From Paenibacillus alkalitolerans (GTDB lineage: Bacteria; Bacillota; Bacilli; Paenibacillales; YIM-B00363): a stretch of 64,000 nt of DNA. Below, piece by piece: positions 36,375 through 45,366 of the stretch (position 1 is its first letter; every line of letters begins with the position of its first letter). The notes beneath the pieces were generated by a model that searched no databases, was not told the origin of the DNA, and worked only from the letters and a program-made list of their open reading frames with translations. The DNA is taken from NCBI RefSeq assembly GCF_016482785.1, contig NZ_JAEMXM010000023.1:19843-83842 (forward strand), read 5' to 3'. The position numbers were made by a program, and so were the translations under genes.

Positions 36375-37310
36375 TTATTTTGATGAATTTCTGTATTTGT
36401 CGGCCATTTCGTCGATTTTTCGCAAACGATGATTTACTCCCGATTTACTTACGTTGCCTTTTAACATTTCCCCAACCTCCTTCAGGTTCAAATCGGGGTA
36501 TTTCAACCGGATCTCCGCCACTTCCCTCAGTTTGTCCGGCAAATTTTCCAAGCCCACTTCTTCCTCCAGCAGCTTGATATTCTCGATTTGCCGAACGGCC
36601 GCGCCGATCGTCTTGTTCAAATTAGCCGTTTCGCAGTTCACGATCCGGTTCACGGAATTGCGCATATCGCGCATGATTCGCACGTCTTCGAATTTTAGCA
36701 GAGCCTGGTGCGCCCCGATGACGCTCAACATTTCGATAATTTTTTCACCCTCTTTAATGTAAAGAACGTAACCTTTCTTCCGTTCGATACAGCGGGCGTT
36801 CAGCTTAAACTTATTCGCGAGATCGCATAAAGCCCGGCAGTGCTCCTCGTACATCGACGCGATTTCCAAGTGATAAGAGGAACCTTCCGGATTATTGACA
36901 GACCCTCCGGCCAGGAAAGCGCCGCGCAAGTACGCTCGCTTACAGCATGCCTTCTTCACGATCTCCGGCTCGATGCCGGGCGTGAATTGAAATCCTTCTT
37001 TAATGATGTGCAGCTCCCGAAGCAATTCTTCCACCCGTCCCGGGACCCGAACCATGTATATGTTGTTTTTCTTAAGCCGCATCTTCTTTCGTACAAGCAC
37101 TTCCCCATGCACTCCGAACGTTTGCTTAAGAAGGGAGAAGATGCGTCTTGCGATTGCCGCATTTTCCGTCGATATATCCAAGACGATCTTGCCGCCCGTA
37201 ATTTGAACGGATCCGTTCATGCGGATAAGCGCGGACAGCTCGGCTTTCGTGCAGCAATCTTCCCCTTCGATAAACGTTAATTCCTTTTTCGTTTGAGCGG
37301 CAAACGACAA
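36375..37310 (-). CDS. whiA: WhiA, DNA-binding protein with LAGLIDADG-like and HTH domains
   Basis: 311 residues. N-terminal [19 protein letters not shown] and the LAGLIDADG-like block ([23 protein letters not shown]) are followed by the C-terminal helix-turn-helix ([39 protein letters not shown]). WhiA affects division and chromosome organisation in Firmicutes and sporulation genes in Actinobacteria. The start is a TTG, eight bases after GAGGTGATC, with six bases between it and the yvcK stop. Confidence 0.96.
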   Translation of the reverse strand: MSFAAQTKKELTFIEGEDCCTKAELSALIRMNGSVQITGGKIVLDISTENAAIARRIFSLLKQTFGVHGEVLVRKKMRLKKNNIYMVRVPGRVEELLRELHIIKEGFQFTPGIEPEIVKKACCKRAYLRGAFLAGGSVNNPEGSSYHLEIASMYEEHCRALCDLANKFKLNARCIERKKGYVLYIKEGEKIIEMLSVIGAHQALLKFEDVRIMRDMRNSVNRIVNCETANLNKTIGAAVRQIENIKLLEEEVGLENLPDKLREVAEIRLKYPDLNLKEVGEMLKGNVSKSGVNHRLRKIDEMADKYRNSSK

Positions 37311-37316
37311 ACGGGA

Positions 37317-38312
37317 TCACCTCTTCTTGCTCATCCCGTCTTCAACCAAGCGATAAATATGGTCGCTTAATTTACGGGCGTCATGGCGAAGAACGCCTTG
37401 GAACAGCGCCAGCTCGTCGGCGATGATACGATAGTTCATTTCGTTCAAGCGTTCCAAGTCGAGCTTTACGACGTCCGCACCCTTCTCTGCGTATAAACTG
37501 CGGACGTTCCTTGGGATGTCGCTATTATTTACAATAACATATTGAAAAAGTCCGTGCCCTACATGGTCGGCCAGCGCATTGACATGTTCGCTCACGGTGT
37601 ACCCGTCCGTTTCGCCGGGCTGCGTCATCACATTGCATATATATACTTTGGGGGCACCGGCGGCGCGAATCGCCTCCGGAATGCCGGGAACAAGCAAATT
37701 AGGCAAAATACTGGTATATAAGCTGCCCGGACCGAACACGATTCCATCCGCTTGGCCGATCGCTTCAATCGCCTCCGGCAGCGGCGTTACTCCCGGCGTG
37801 TCGATAAACACCCGCTTAATTCGTCCGCCGGCTTTCGGGATCTTCGATTCGCCGACGATAATCGTGCCGTCTTCCATCTCCGCTTTGAGCACAATCGCTT
37901 CGTGCGCGGCGGGAAGCACACGCCCGCGGACTGCAAGCACGCGGCTAAGCTCTTTAATGCCGGAAACAAAATCTCCGGAAATATCTTTCAAGGCAGCCAA
38001 AATTAGGTTTCCCAATGTATGCCCTGCTAATCCGGTGCCGGACGAAAATCGGTATTGCAGCATTTCGCTTAAAACCGGCTCGACGTTCGCAAGCGCGCTT
38101 AGTACGTTGCGGATGTCGCCGGGCGGCGGCATCTGCAATTCGTCGCGAAGCCGTCCCGAGCTTCCGCCGTCGTCCGCCACCGTCACAATCGCGGTGATAT
38201 CGATCGGCTTTTGTTTCAAACCGCGCAGCATGACCGACAAGCCGGTTCCGCCGCCGATGACGACCACCTTCGGGAGCTTTGCTCCGAGGTGCGCTATATC
38301 CGTATTCTCCAT
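37317..38312 (-). CDS. yvcK: YvcK/CofD-like gluconeogenesis factor
   Basis: 331 residues. The N-terminal nucleotide-binding motif VVVIGGGTGLSVMLRGLK and TVADDGGSSGRLRDEL, DIRNVLSAL, and FGPGSLYTSILPNLLV are diagnostic of YvcK (MgfK). It binds UDP-GlcNAc and is needed for growth on gluconeogenic carbon and for cell-wall regulation. It lies between rapZ and whiA as in Bacillus. Confidence 0.96.
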   Translation of the reverse strand: MENTDIAHLGAKLPKVVVIGGGTGLSVMLRGLKQKPIDITAIVTVADDGGSSGRLRDELQMPPPGDIRNVLSALANVEPVLSEMLQYRFSSGTGLAGHTLGNLILAALKDISGDFVSGIKELSRVLAVRGRVLPAAHEAIVLKAEMEDGTIIVGESKIPKAGGRIKRVFIDTPGVTPLPEAIEAIGQADGIVFGPGSLYTSILPNLLVPGIPEAIRAAGAPKVYICNVMTQPGETDGYTVSEHVNALADHVGHGLFQYVIVNNSDIPRNVRSLYAEKGADVVKLDLERLNEMNYRIIADELALFQGVLRHDARKLSDHIYRLVEDGMSKKR

Positions 38313-38326
38313 CGGTTCGCTCTCCT

Positions 38327-39214
38327 CTAATGCCGATCTCGTTCAGAATCGCGATGGCTTACGCGAACCGATTCCGTTTCGCCCCCGCCGAACGCTTTGC
38401 CTAAATATTCGGCGATGGCTACCGAGCGGTGCTTGCCCCCCGTACAGCCGATTCCGACAACGACTTGGCTCTTGCCTTCTTTCCGGTATTGGGGGATAAG
38501 GAAATTGAGCATATCAAGCAGCTTCGCCAAGAACGTCTGAGTTTCGTTCCATTTCATCACATAGTCGTATACATCCTGATCCTTGCCCGTATTCGGGCGC
38601 AAGTGGTCGACATAATGAGGATTCGGAAGAAATCTGACGTCAAAGATGAGATCCGCGTCGATCGGCACTCCGTATTTAAAGCCAAACGAAATAATATTCA
38701 ACGAAAGCTCGTTATTGCCGGTTTCGGTGAATCTTGACGCGATCCGCTCCTTCAAGTCGGCAGGCTTCAGACTGCTGGTGTCGATCACTTGAGTGGCGAG
38801 ACCTTTAAGCTCCTCAAGGAGCACCCGTTCATGGCGGATGCCTTCCAGCGGCGCTCCGCCCGGTGCAAGCGGATGGCGGCGGCGGCTCTCTTTGTAACGC
38901 TGGACGAGCACCGAATCCGTCGCGTCCAGATACAAAATTTCATATGTGAGCGTGTAATTGTTCTTTATATAATGAAGCGATTCGGACAAAGCCGTGAAGA
39001 ACTCGCGCCCGCGCAAATCGATGACGAGCGCCACTTTCCCGATCCTTCCCTGGGATTGTTCGATCAGTTCCGCAAATTTAGGAATCAGAACCGGGGGCAA
39101 ATTATCGACGCAGAAAAAACCGAGGTCTTCCAAGCTCTGAACCGCTATCGTCTTTCCTGCGCCGGACATGCCGGTAATGATGACGAGTTTGGCAGGCGTT
39201 TGGGCTGCTTCCAT
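38327..39214 (-). CDS. rapZ: RNase adapter protein RapZ (YvcJ)
   Basis: 295 residues. Walker A GMSGAGKT, then FFCVDNLPPVLIPKFAEL, FLDATDSVLVQRYKESRRRHPL and the C-terminal VGIGCTGGKHRSVAIAEYL. It is a nucleotide-binding protein; in Escherichia coli it senses glucosamine-6-phosphate and guides RNase E, while the Bacillus protein (YvcJ) affects competence. GGAGGC is upstream of the ATG. Confidence 0.96.
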   Translation of the reverse strand: MEAAQTPAKLVIITGMSGAGKTIAVQSLEDLGFFCVDNLPPVLIPKFAELIEQSQGRIGKVALVIDLRGREFFTALSESLHYIKNNYTLTYEILYLDATDSVLVQRYKESRRRHPLAPGGAPLEGIRHERVLLEELKGLATQVIDTSSLKPADLKERIASRFTETGNNELSLNIISFGFKYGVPIDADLIFDVRFLPNPHYVDHLRPNTGKDQDVYDYVMKWNETQTFLAKLLDMLNFLIPQYRKEGKSQVVVGIGCTGGKHRSVAIAEYLGKAFGGGETESVRVSHRDSERDRH

Positions 39215-39254
39215 GTCGCGTATGCCTCCGTTCTAATTATTGTTGAATCGGTGT

Positions 39255-40211
39255 TTATAAAGCTCTCAAATGCAAACCGGCCGCTCCAACGACACCCGCG
39301 TCGTTGCCAAGCTCCGCCGGTACGATATCCACATATGCCCGAGCCGGTTCCGGAGTATATTTCGTAAACACTTCCCGTACCGCGTCGAACAAAATATCGC
39401 CTGCCCGCGCCACGCCTCCGCCAAGGATGAAACGCTGCGGATTGACGATGACCGCGGTCGCCGCCATTGCTTTGCCGAGATAAAAAGCCGCGCGCTTCAC
39501 AATGCGGACCGCCACTTCGTCGCCGTTCCTCGCCGCGTCGAACACGTCTTTCGCCGTAATTTCCCCGGCATCCGACAGGCTGGTCCGGTCTCCGCGCTCG
39601 ACGGCGTCTTTCGCCATCCGGATAATGCCCGTCGCTGAAGATACGGTTTCCACACAGCCGTATTGACCGCAGCCGCATTGGATCGCTTCCATATCCGGCA
39701 CCACCTGCACATGGCCAAGTTCGCCGGCCATGCCCGAGAAGCCTTCGTAAATATGGCCGCGAATAATGATTCCGCCTCCTACGCCCGTTCCAAGCGTATA
39801 TACGACGACGTTGTCTATGCCTTTGCCTGCGCCGCCCCACACTTCGCCGAGCGCCGCCACGTTAGCGTCGTTGTTCATTTTCACCGGTACTGAAAGCTTT
39901 TGCTCAAGCGTTGCTTTAACGGGGACATTTTTCCAGCCCGGCAAGTTGGGAGAATGGCGCATAATCCCTGCGGGAATGTCCATAAATCCGGCCATGCCGA
40001 TGCCGACGCCGGCCAGCGCTTCCCAATTCAAGTTGTTATCGGCGATGATTTTACGGACATACGTTGCTATGTTGTCGAGCACGGCGTCCGGTCCGTTCTC
40101 CGCACCCGTAGGACCCTCATACGTATGAAGAAGTTTCCCTTCTTCGCTGCAAATGCCCAGCTTAATCGTTGTGCCGCCGATATCGACACCCACATATATG
40201 CGTTGAGACAT
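39255..40211 (-). CDS. glcK: Glucokinase, ROK family
   Basis: 318 residues from MSQRIYVGVDIGGTTIKLGI. The ATP-binding DIGGTT motif, ROK signature with zinc-binding Cys cluster CGCGQYGCVETV, and GLGVG-like segment GTGVGGGIIIRG are present; the sugar-binding EXGH equivalent is ELGHVQV. It phosphorylates glucose to glucose-6-phosphate. GAGGTGGA precedes the start. In Bacillus subtilis this spot, upstream of rapZ, is occupied by a Nudix gene (yvcI), so glcK here is a lineage difference. Confidence 0.95.
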   Translation of the reverse strand: MSQRIYVGVDIGGTTIKLGICSEEGKLLHTYEGPTGAENGPDAVLDNIATYVRKIIADNNLNWEALAGVGIGMAGFMDIPAGIMRHSPNLPGWKNVPVKATLEQKLSVPVKMNNDANVAALGEVWGGAGKGIDNVVVYTLGTGVGGGIIIRGHIYEGFSGMAGELGHVQVVPDMEAIQCGCGQYGCVETVSSATGIIRMAKDAVERGDRTSLSDAGEITAKDVFDAARNGDEVAVRIVKRAAFYLGKAMAATAVIVNPQRFILGGGVARAGDILFDAVREVFTKYTPEPARAYVDIVPAELGNDAGVVGAAGLHLRAL

Positions 40212-40473
40212 GCGGATTTCCACCTCGTTACCGTTGTTGTTCTGTACCAACTATAAGTCAACAGACCCGGGAGGTCAAGGAAGTTATGCGGCGAATCAAG
40301 CGGTTGTAACGATTTACCTGCATCATATATTATGGTTAAGATTGGTAAAATGATACGGCAAAGTGATGTTGTGCCGATACGGTTGTTTTGCGGTCCCCAT
40401 GTCCTCGAGAGGCGATTTTTACTTAGGTGAATTTCATGTTCTTAACGCAAGCAATGTTGCATCAATAGTTAGA

Positions 40474-40560
40474 CTTAGTGGAATTCTTTGTACTTAATAT
40501 AGACGCACACATCAAATTTTCCGGAATTCGAGCATATTAAGTCCAAGATATTCCACTAAG
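40474..40560. repeat. 87-bp imperfect inverted repeat upstream of glcK
   Basis: CTTAGTGGAAT...ACTTAATAT and its near-complement ATATTAAGT...ATTCCACTAAG make two ~27-base arms around a ~33-base loop, with a few central mismatches. The 459-base gap between glcK and the HTH gene holds this, repeat copy C, and no gene. Confidence 0.75.
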
Positions 40561-40614
40561 CCAACCGCAACCTATACCGGCCTGATAGATAAGTACAAAG
40601 ATTTCCGTTATCAT

Positions 40615-40666
40615 AAGAAAAGCTTCTTCGAAGTACATTCAAGAAAGCAGTACCGCGATTTTTCTT
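40615..40666 (+). repeat. Dispersed palindromic repeat, copy C (degenerate)
   Basis: AAGAAAAGCTTCTTCGAAGTACATTCAAG core and ...CGCGATTTTTCTT end match copies A-E, but about ten bases before the right arm are missing. It lies four bases beyond the stop of the frameshifted HTH gene. Confidence 0.8.
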
Positions 40667-40670
40667 AGGG

Positions 40671-41350
40671 TTATAGTATGAATTTAGACAAGTCTTTCTC
40701 CAATGTGTACTTTCGGACCCGTTCCAATCTGTCGCTTGCCGCGAGAACCTCTTTGTCGACTAGTCCCTTAAGCAACTTCCTCGCTGTCTTTTTCTCAAGA
40801 CCCGTCCATTCCGCCACCTCTCTCGGAGTCACGGTCTCCAATTCAAATTGCTTCATGCGCCGCACTACCTTTTCCTCCTGAATAGTCAGCTTCATTTGCT
40901 CAATAACATCCCCGCCCATCCCGAACAACCGCCCCATCATTTGTTGGATGACCCGCCGGCAAATTTGCTCATTCTCGTTTATGTAATCGTATGCGAAATA
41001 CATGATGTGCCAGCCGTCATTCGCAAGGTCGCAATGCCGAATCCAATCGTCGCCGAACTTCCAACGGGTTATATTGCGCCAATGCGGCCGAAACCGAGTA
41101 TCTCCAACGCAATCTTGTAATACCTCCGTATGTACGCAAAATCCAAGTACCTCTTGCCGCCTTTGAAATCGACGACTTCATATTCCGGATGCAGATCATC
41201 CAACGATCCAACCACCGGCCACCACACATTTTCCAAAAACAGCTTCTCCGGCTCCCCGTGACCTTCTTCTAACCGCCGCAACCGTTCCCCTTCACTCTTT
41301 GACTTATGGTCCGCCAACCATTTCTCATACGCCGCATTAAAATCGCTCAT
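40671..41350 (-). pseudogene. HTH protein with PD-(D/E)XK-like N-terminus, broken by a one-base frameshift
   Basis: The N-terminal half (SDFNAAYEKWLADHKSKSEG ... IALEILGFG) shifts frame near 41087 and continues as PHWRNITRWKFGDDWIR, then MYFAYDYINENEQICRR to the stop. Adding one C in the GGCCGC run restores 227 codons. The segment EVVDFKGGKRYLDFAYI...KIALEI resembles the D..(E)xK core of Vsr/DUF559-like nucleases; the C-terminus (VTPREVAEWTGLEKKTARKLLKGLVDKEVL) is a winged-helix-like HTH. GGGAGGT is upstream of the ATG. Function unknown. It could be a recent pseudogene or a sequencing error. Confidence 0.8.
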
Positions 41351-41433
41351 CATGAAACCTCCCATGTTTAGAAAATAAGAAACCCACTTACGGACCGCGT
41401 TTTAGCTGAAGGATTTCTTGAAACTCCACAATT

Positions 41434-41479
41434 AAAAAACGCCGCCCGACCCGAGTCCCCTCGAGTCGAACGGCGCGTT
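41434..41479 (-). terminator. Terminator of trxB
   Basis: CGCCG..GAC and GTC..CGGCG arms, followed on the minus strand by TTTTTT. It ends the TPR-trxB transcript. Confidence 0.82.
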
Positions 41480-41515
41480 CTTCGCGTCCGCAAACTATCC
41501 GCAAACTATCCGTAA

Positions 41516-42469
41516 TTATTTCGACAACGCCTGGCTCCACTCGCTAGCGTGGCTGCCTTCCAAGAACCGCTCGCAATCGAGCGCCGCCATACAGCCGCTG
41601 CCGGCTGCCGTAATCGCTTGGCGATACTTGTTGTCCTGCACGTCGCCGCAGGCGAACACTCCAGGAACGTTCGTCTCGGAGCTGCCGGGCTTAACGAGAA
41701 TGTATCCGACCTCATCGGTTTCGATTTGACCGCCGAGAAACTTGGTGTTCGGCGTATGGCCGATCGCGATGAAGATGCCGTCGGTCTCAAGCAATTCATC
41801 AGCGCCGGTCTCGTTGTTGCGCATTTTCAAGCCGGTCACGCCCTTCTCGCCGGCAACGACTTCAACCGGCGTGCGGTTGAGCGCCCACTTGATTTTCTCA
41901 TTCTCGCGCGCGCGATCCTGCATGATCTTGGACGCCCGAAGCTCGTCGCGGCGGTGAACAACCGTCACTTGCGTCGCGAACTTCGTCAAGAAGGACGCTT
42001 CCTCCATCGCCGAGTCGCCGCCGCCCACGACGACGATCTTCTTGCCGCGGAAGAAGAAGCCGTCGCAAGTCGCGCAAGTGCTCACACCGCGGCCGACGTT
42101 GTCTTTCTCCCCCGGGATGCCCAAATATTTCGCGGATGCGCCCGTAGAAATAACCAACGCCTCCGCCAGCAATTCCCCTTGGCCTTCCACGCTCAGCTTA
42201 AACGGACGCTTGGACAAGTCGACGCCGTTCACCCAGCCCGTCTTAAATTCCGCACCGAAGCGTTCCGCTTGCTTGCGCATATTGTCCATTAATTCCGGTC
42301 CCATTATGCCTTCTGGAAAACCCGGGAAATTCTCCACCTCGGTGGTGGTGGTCAATTGTCCGCCCGGCTCCGGACCTTCGATAATGAGCGGATTCATATT
42401 AGCGCGGGCCAAATAGATGGCCGCGGTCAACCCGGCGGGACCGGTTCCGATTACGATAACTTTGCGCAT
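41516..42469 (-). CDS. trxB: Thioredoxin reductase
   Basis: 317 residues. FAD-binding GTGPAGLTAAIYLARA, redox-active CATC in STCATCDGFFFRGK, NADPH-binding GGGDSAMEEASFL and the C-terminal FAD contact VFACGDVQDNKYRQAITAAG. It passes electrons from NADPH to thioredoxin. AAGGAGGAG precedes the ATG. Confidence 0.98.
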   Translation of the reverse strand: MRKVIVIGTGPAGLTAAIYLARANMNPLIIEGPEPGGQLTTTTEVENFPGFPEGIMGPELMDNMRKQAERFGAEFKTGWVNGVDLSKRPFKLSVEGQGELLAEALVISTGASAKYLGIPGEKDNVGRGVSTCATCDGFFFRGKKIVVVGGGDSAMEEASFLTKFATQVTVVHRRDELRASKIMQDRARENEKIKWALNRTPVEVVAGEKGVTGLKMRNNETGADELLETDGIFIAIGHTPNTKFLGGQIETDEVGYILVKPGSSETNVPGVFACGDVQDNKYRQAITAAGSGCMAALDCERFLEGSHASEWSQALSK

Positions 42470-42539
42470 AGTTTCTCCTCCTTCTTTATTAGAATTATTC
42501 TAAACTAATAACGACTATTTTTCAATACTTCGCACGGAG

Positions 42540-44282
42540 CTACAAGTTCTCGTGAAAATTGGCGAAGATCGAGCTCATCTTTTGGCGCAGGCCGCATACT
42601 TCGTCAATCATCTTCACGTTCTTGCTGATCGTTGTAATCGAAGCTCCGTACCGAAGGGACACTTCTCGATAAGAAATCGGACGCCGGTGCATCTTCGCGG
42701 TTAAATATTCGAGCGCTCCCGACCAGCCTTCCTTCTTCCCGATCTTCGGAACGGCGGGATATAGCCGAGATAAAAACTCGACCCAAAGCGTCACCATATC
42801 ATGCTGTTGGATGATGTCGTACCGCTTCGACATTCTGCCGACCGCCAAATCAAGCACGCCTTGCCAGCTATCGTTCCAGACCGGGAGATTCGGGGAATAC
42901 ACCCCTGTATCGTATTTCACCTCGCGGCCGCCGATCACCGCATCCAACGGATCCTTCGCTCCCATGCTTCGCAATACGAATATCGCGACCTTCTTCACAT
43001 AGTCGTCTTCATCGCTTTGCATGATCAATTCCCGCAGCGCCGCTTCCACTTCGGAGTCGGCGACCGGGCCGTACGCCTGGATCACTTGAAGCTTCGTATC
43101 GCGGTCCCCGTGGCGAAGCGCCCAGAAGAACGAAGAGCGAAGCAGCGGGTCGTTGCGCAGCCGTTCCGGAAACGCGCCTTGCCCCCGCTGCAGCTGGCGA
43201 AGCTGCTCTTCGAACGGCAGATGATAATGATAGCTTACGGTTACGGATGCGGAATCCGACGTTCCGCTCAATACGGAGTCGACCACGCTCAAATAAAACT
43301 TCGGTATATCCGAGCCCGGGTCGAGCTTCTCCGCTTGCTTCCAAAGACGGTGCGCCTCCGGATACTTGCGGGTGTTATAGCACGAAACCGCCGCATAGTG
43401 ATAAAGACACGGGTCTGTTCCGCCGGCGTCGCTCTTCAACAATCGGCGGAAGTGCCGGTACGCCGTTTCGTGATGGCCGAGAATCCCCATCGTCGTAGCG
43501 AGCTTAAATACGTGCTCCTGATGGAAAGGGTATGTTTTGTCAAGGAGACCGACAAGTTCGTCCAAGCCTTTCCGGTCGCCGGAATGCTGATAAAAGATGG
43601 CCAAGTTGCACAAAGCGTGCAAGTTGCCCGGATCCGACTCCAATACCCTTCTCACCGACGAGAACGAATCTTCAAGCCTTCCCACGTAGTAGTATCCCAA
43701 AGCCAAGTTATTATGAGCCGCCAAGAATTCCGGATGAGCGTTCACCAGCTTCTCCAGCAGCTTGATCGCTTCCGTGAACTTTCCTTCTTCAAGGAGCGAG
43801 CGGGCCCGATCGTGTTCGAACCAGCCTTCGCGGCTTTTGATATTCGTCACCTTCATCGGCCGCTCCAATTCGAAGCTGAGCAGTTCGATCATTTCCTCGG
43901 ATTCGTCGAGGAAATGCCCGTGCGGATCATGCTCCAAATAATGGATAAGCGCCTTCTCTGCCGATTCGAAATCTTCCATGTTGGCGTAATTGTTCGCCAT
44001 ATAGAAATAGCATTCCGTCATCGACGGATCCACCGTGTCGATAACGTTCCTCAACACATTATTCGATTCCGCGTAATTGCCCATTTCGGACAAAATACCG
44101 GCCATATTGCAATGATTTACCGGATTTTCGGGTTCGTACTCGACGGCCCGCCGAAAATATTTCAACGCTTTGTCGTAACGATACCGATCCAAGGACTGCA
44201 CCGCCCTTTCAAAAAAGAACGTGGCATCCATTTGGAGCGGAATGATTTTGCGTCTAGGTGTCAGATGCTTGGTCTTTTCCAA
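42540..44282 (-). CDS. Tetratricopeptide-repeat protein, YvcD-like
   Basis: 580 residues. At least five TPR units lie in the first half (ALKYFRRAVEYEPENPVNHC; AEKALIHYLEHDPHGH; AIKLLEKLVNAHPEFLAAHNNLALGYY; SVRRVLESDPGNLHALCNLAIFY; AYRHFRRLLKSDAGG). The second half is helical and ends with a possible DNA-binding helix-turn-helix (YREVSLRYGASITTISKNVKMI). The start is TTG, 11 bases after GGAGGT. Its place next to trxB matches yvcD of Bacillus. No established function; a scaffold or regulator is likely. Confidence 0.82.
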   Translation of the reverse strand: MEKTKHLTPRRKIIPLQMDATFFFERAVQSLDRYRYDKALKYFRRAVEYEPENPVNHCNMAGILSEMGNYAESNNVLRNVIDTVDPSMTECYFYMANNYANMEDFESAEKALIHYLEHDPHGHFLDESEEMIELLSFELERPMKVTNIKSREGWFEHDRARSLLEEGKFTEAIKLLEKLVNAHPEFLAAHNNLALGYYYVGRLEDSFSSVRRVLESDPGNLHALCNLAIFYQHSGDRKGLDELVGLLDKTYPFHQEHVFKLATTMGILGHHETAYRHFRRLLKSDAGGTDPCLYHYAAVSCYNTRKYPEAHRLWKQAEKLDPGSDIPKFYLSVVDSVLSGTSDSASVTVSYHYHLPFEEQLRQLQRGQGAFPERLRNDPLLRSSFFWALRHGDRDTKLQVIQAYGPVADSEVEAALRELIMQSDEDDYVKKVAIFVLRSMGAKDPLDAVIGGREVKYDTGVYSPNLPVWNDSWQGVLDLAVGRMSKRYDIIQQHDMVTLWVEFLSRLYPAVPKIGKKEGWSGALEYLTAKMHRRPISYREVSLRYGASITTISKNVKMIDEVCGLRQKMSSIFANFHENL

Positions 44283-44371
44283 GTGCGATAGGCACCTCCG
44301 TCCTTGACCCTAAAGAAATTTCACCAAGAGTATAACACAGTTCCGGGTAAAACCGTATAGTCTTGCGCGCC

Positions 44372-45337
44372 CTATGTTATACCGCCGCTTTTGAACAGTA
44401 CGGAGATTGAACCGCCCTCGTGAATGATACGGACGGCATCGGCAAGAAGCGGAGCGACCGATAACACTTGAATATTCGGAGGGAGCACTTCCGGAAGCGC
44501 GATCGAATCCGTCACCATGACGCGATGGATCGCCGGATGATCCAACAGCTTAAGCGCTTCTCCGGAAAAAACGGGGTGCGAGGCGCATACGATTACGTCG
44601 CGGGCACCCTTCTCCTTCAACCCTTCGACTACGTTTACGATCGTCGAACCCGTATCGATCAAATCTTCGATAACGATCGGCGTGCAGTTCTCGACTTCCC
44701 CGATCACGTGCGTAATGACCGATTCGTTATGCGCCGGACGCCTCTTGATCATAATGGCGAAAGGCAAATCCAGGTAATCCGCGCCGGCAAGCTTCTCCGC
44801 CACCTTCGCGCGGCCGGCGTCCGGCGATACGACGATCGGATTCGGAACGTCCAGCTTGCGAAGCTCGTCGCAGATCAAGTCGAGCGCCGTCAGATGGTCG
44901 ACGGGGATATTAAAGAAGCCTTGTATCGCAGGCGAATGCAGATCGATGGTGACGACGCGGTTGGCGCCGGCGGTGGTGAGCACGTCAGCGATCATTTTGG
45001 CCGAAATCGGTTCGCGCGGCGCGGATTTTCGCTCTTGGCGGGCATAGCCGTAATACGGAAGCACGAGATTGATGGTACGGGCCGAAGCTCGCTTCGCCGC
45101 ATCGATCATGACGAGCAGCTCCACGAAATGTTCGTTGATCGGCGCGGAGAAAGACTGGACCAAAAACACGTCGCAGTTGCGGATCGACTCTTCGTAATGC
45201 ACATATATTTCGCCGCTTTTGAACCGGGATATTTTCACCCGGCCAAGCTCCAGCCCGAGCTCCTTGCACATGGCGGCCGCCAGCCGGGGATTCGACGAGC
45301 CGCTGAACACCATCACTCTATCGCTATGTATGTTCAC
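44372..45337 (-). CDS. Divergent ribose-phosphate pyrophosphokinase (PRPP synthase paralogue)
   Basis: 321 residues. FSGSSNPRLAAAMCKELGLELG, YYGYARQERKSAPREPISAKMIADVL and TIDLHSPAIQGFFNIPVDHL clearly belong to the Prs family. Key loops differ from the standard enzyme: the pyrophosphate loop reads VSPDAGRAKVAEKLA and the PRPP loop IEDLIDTGSTIV (usually DDIIDTAGTI). The start is GTG after GGAGG. Its place between the TPR gene and hisJ, near the his operon, suggests PRPP supply for histidine synthesis, or a changed substrate or regulation. The housekeeping prs is probably elsewhere. Confidence 0.85.
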   Translation of the reverse strand: MNIHSDRVMVFSGSSNPRLAAAMCKELGLELGRVKISRFKSGEIYVHYEESIRNCDVFLVQSFSAPINEHFVELLVMIDAAKRASARTINLVLPYYGYARQERKSAPREPISAKMIADVLTTAGANRVVTIDLHSPAIQGFFNIPVDHLTALDLICDELRKLDVPNPIVVSPDAGRAKVAEKLAGADYLDLPFAIMIKRRPAHNESVITHVIGEVENCTPIVIEDLIDTGSTIVNVVEGLKEKGARDVIVCASHPVFSGEALKLLDHPAIHRVMVTDSIALPEVLPPNIQVLSVAPLLADAVRIIHEGGSISVLFKSGGIT

Positions 45338-45366
45338 GCGATATGGCCTCCTTGGTTGATAATGTA

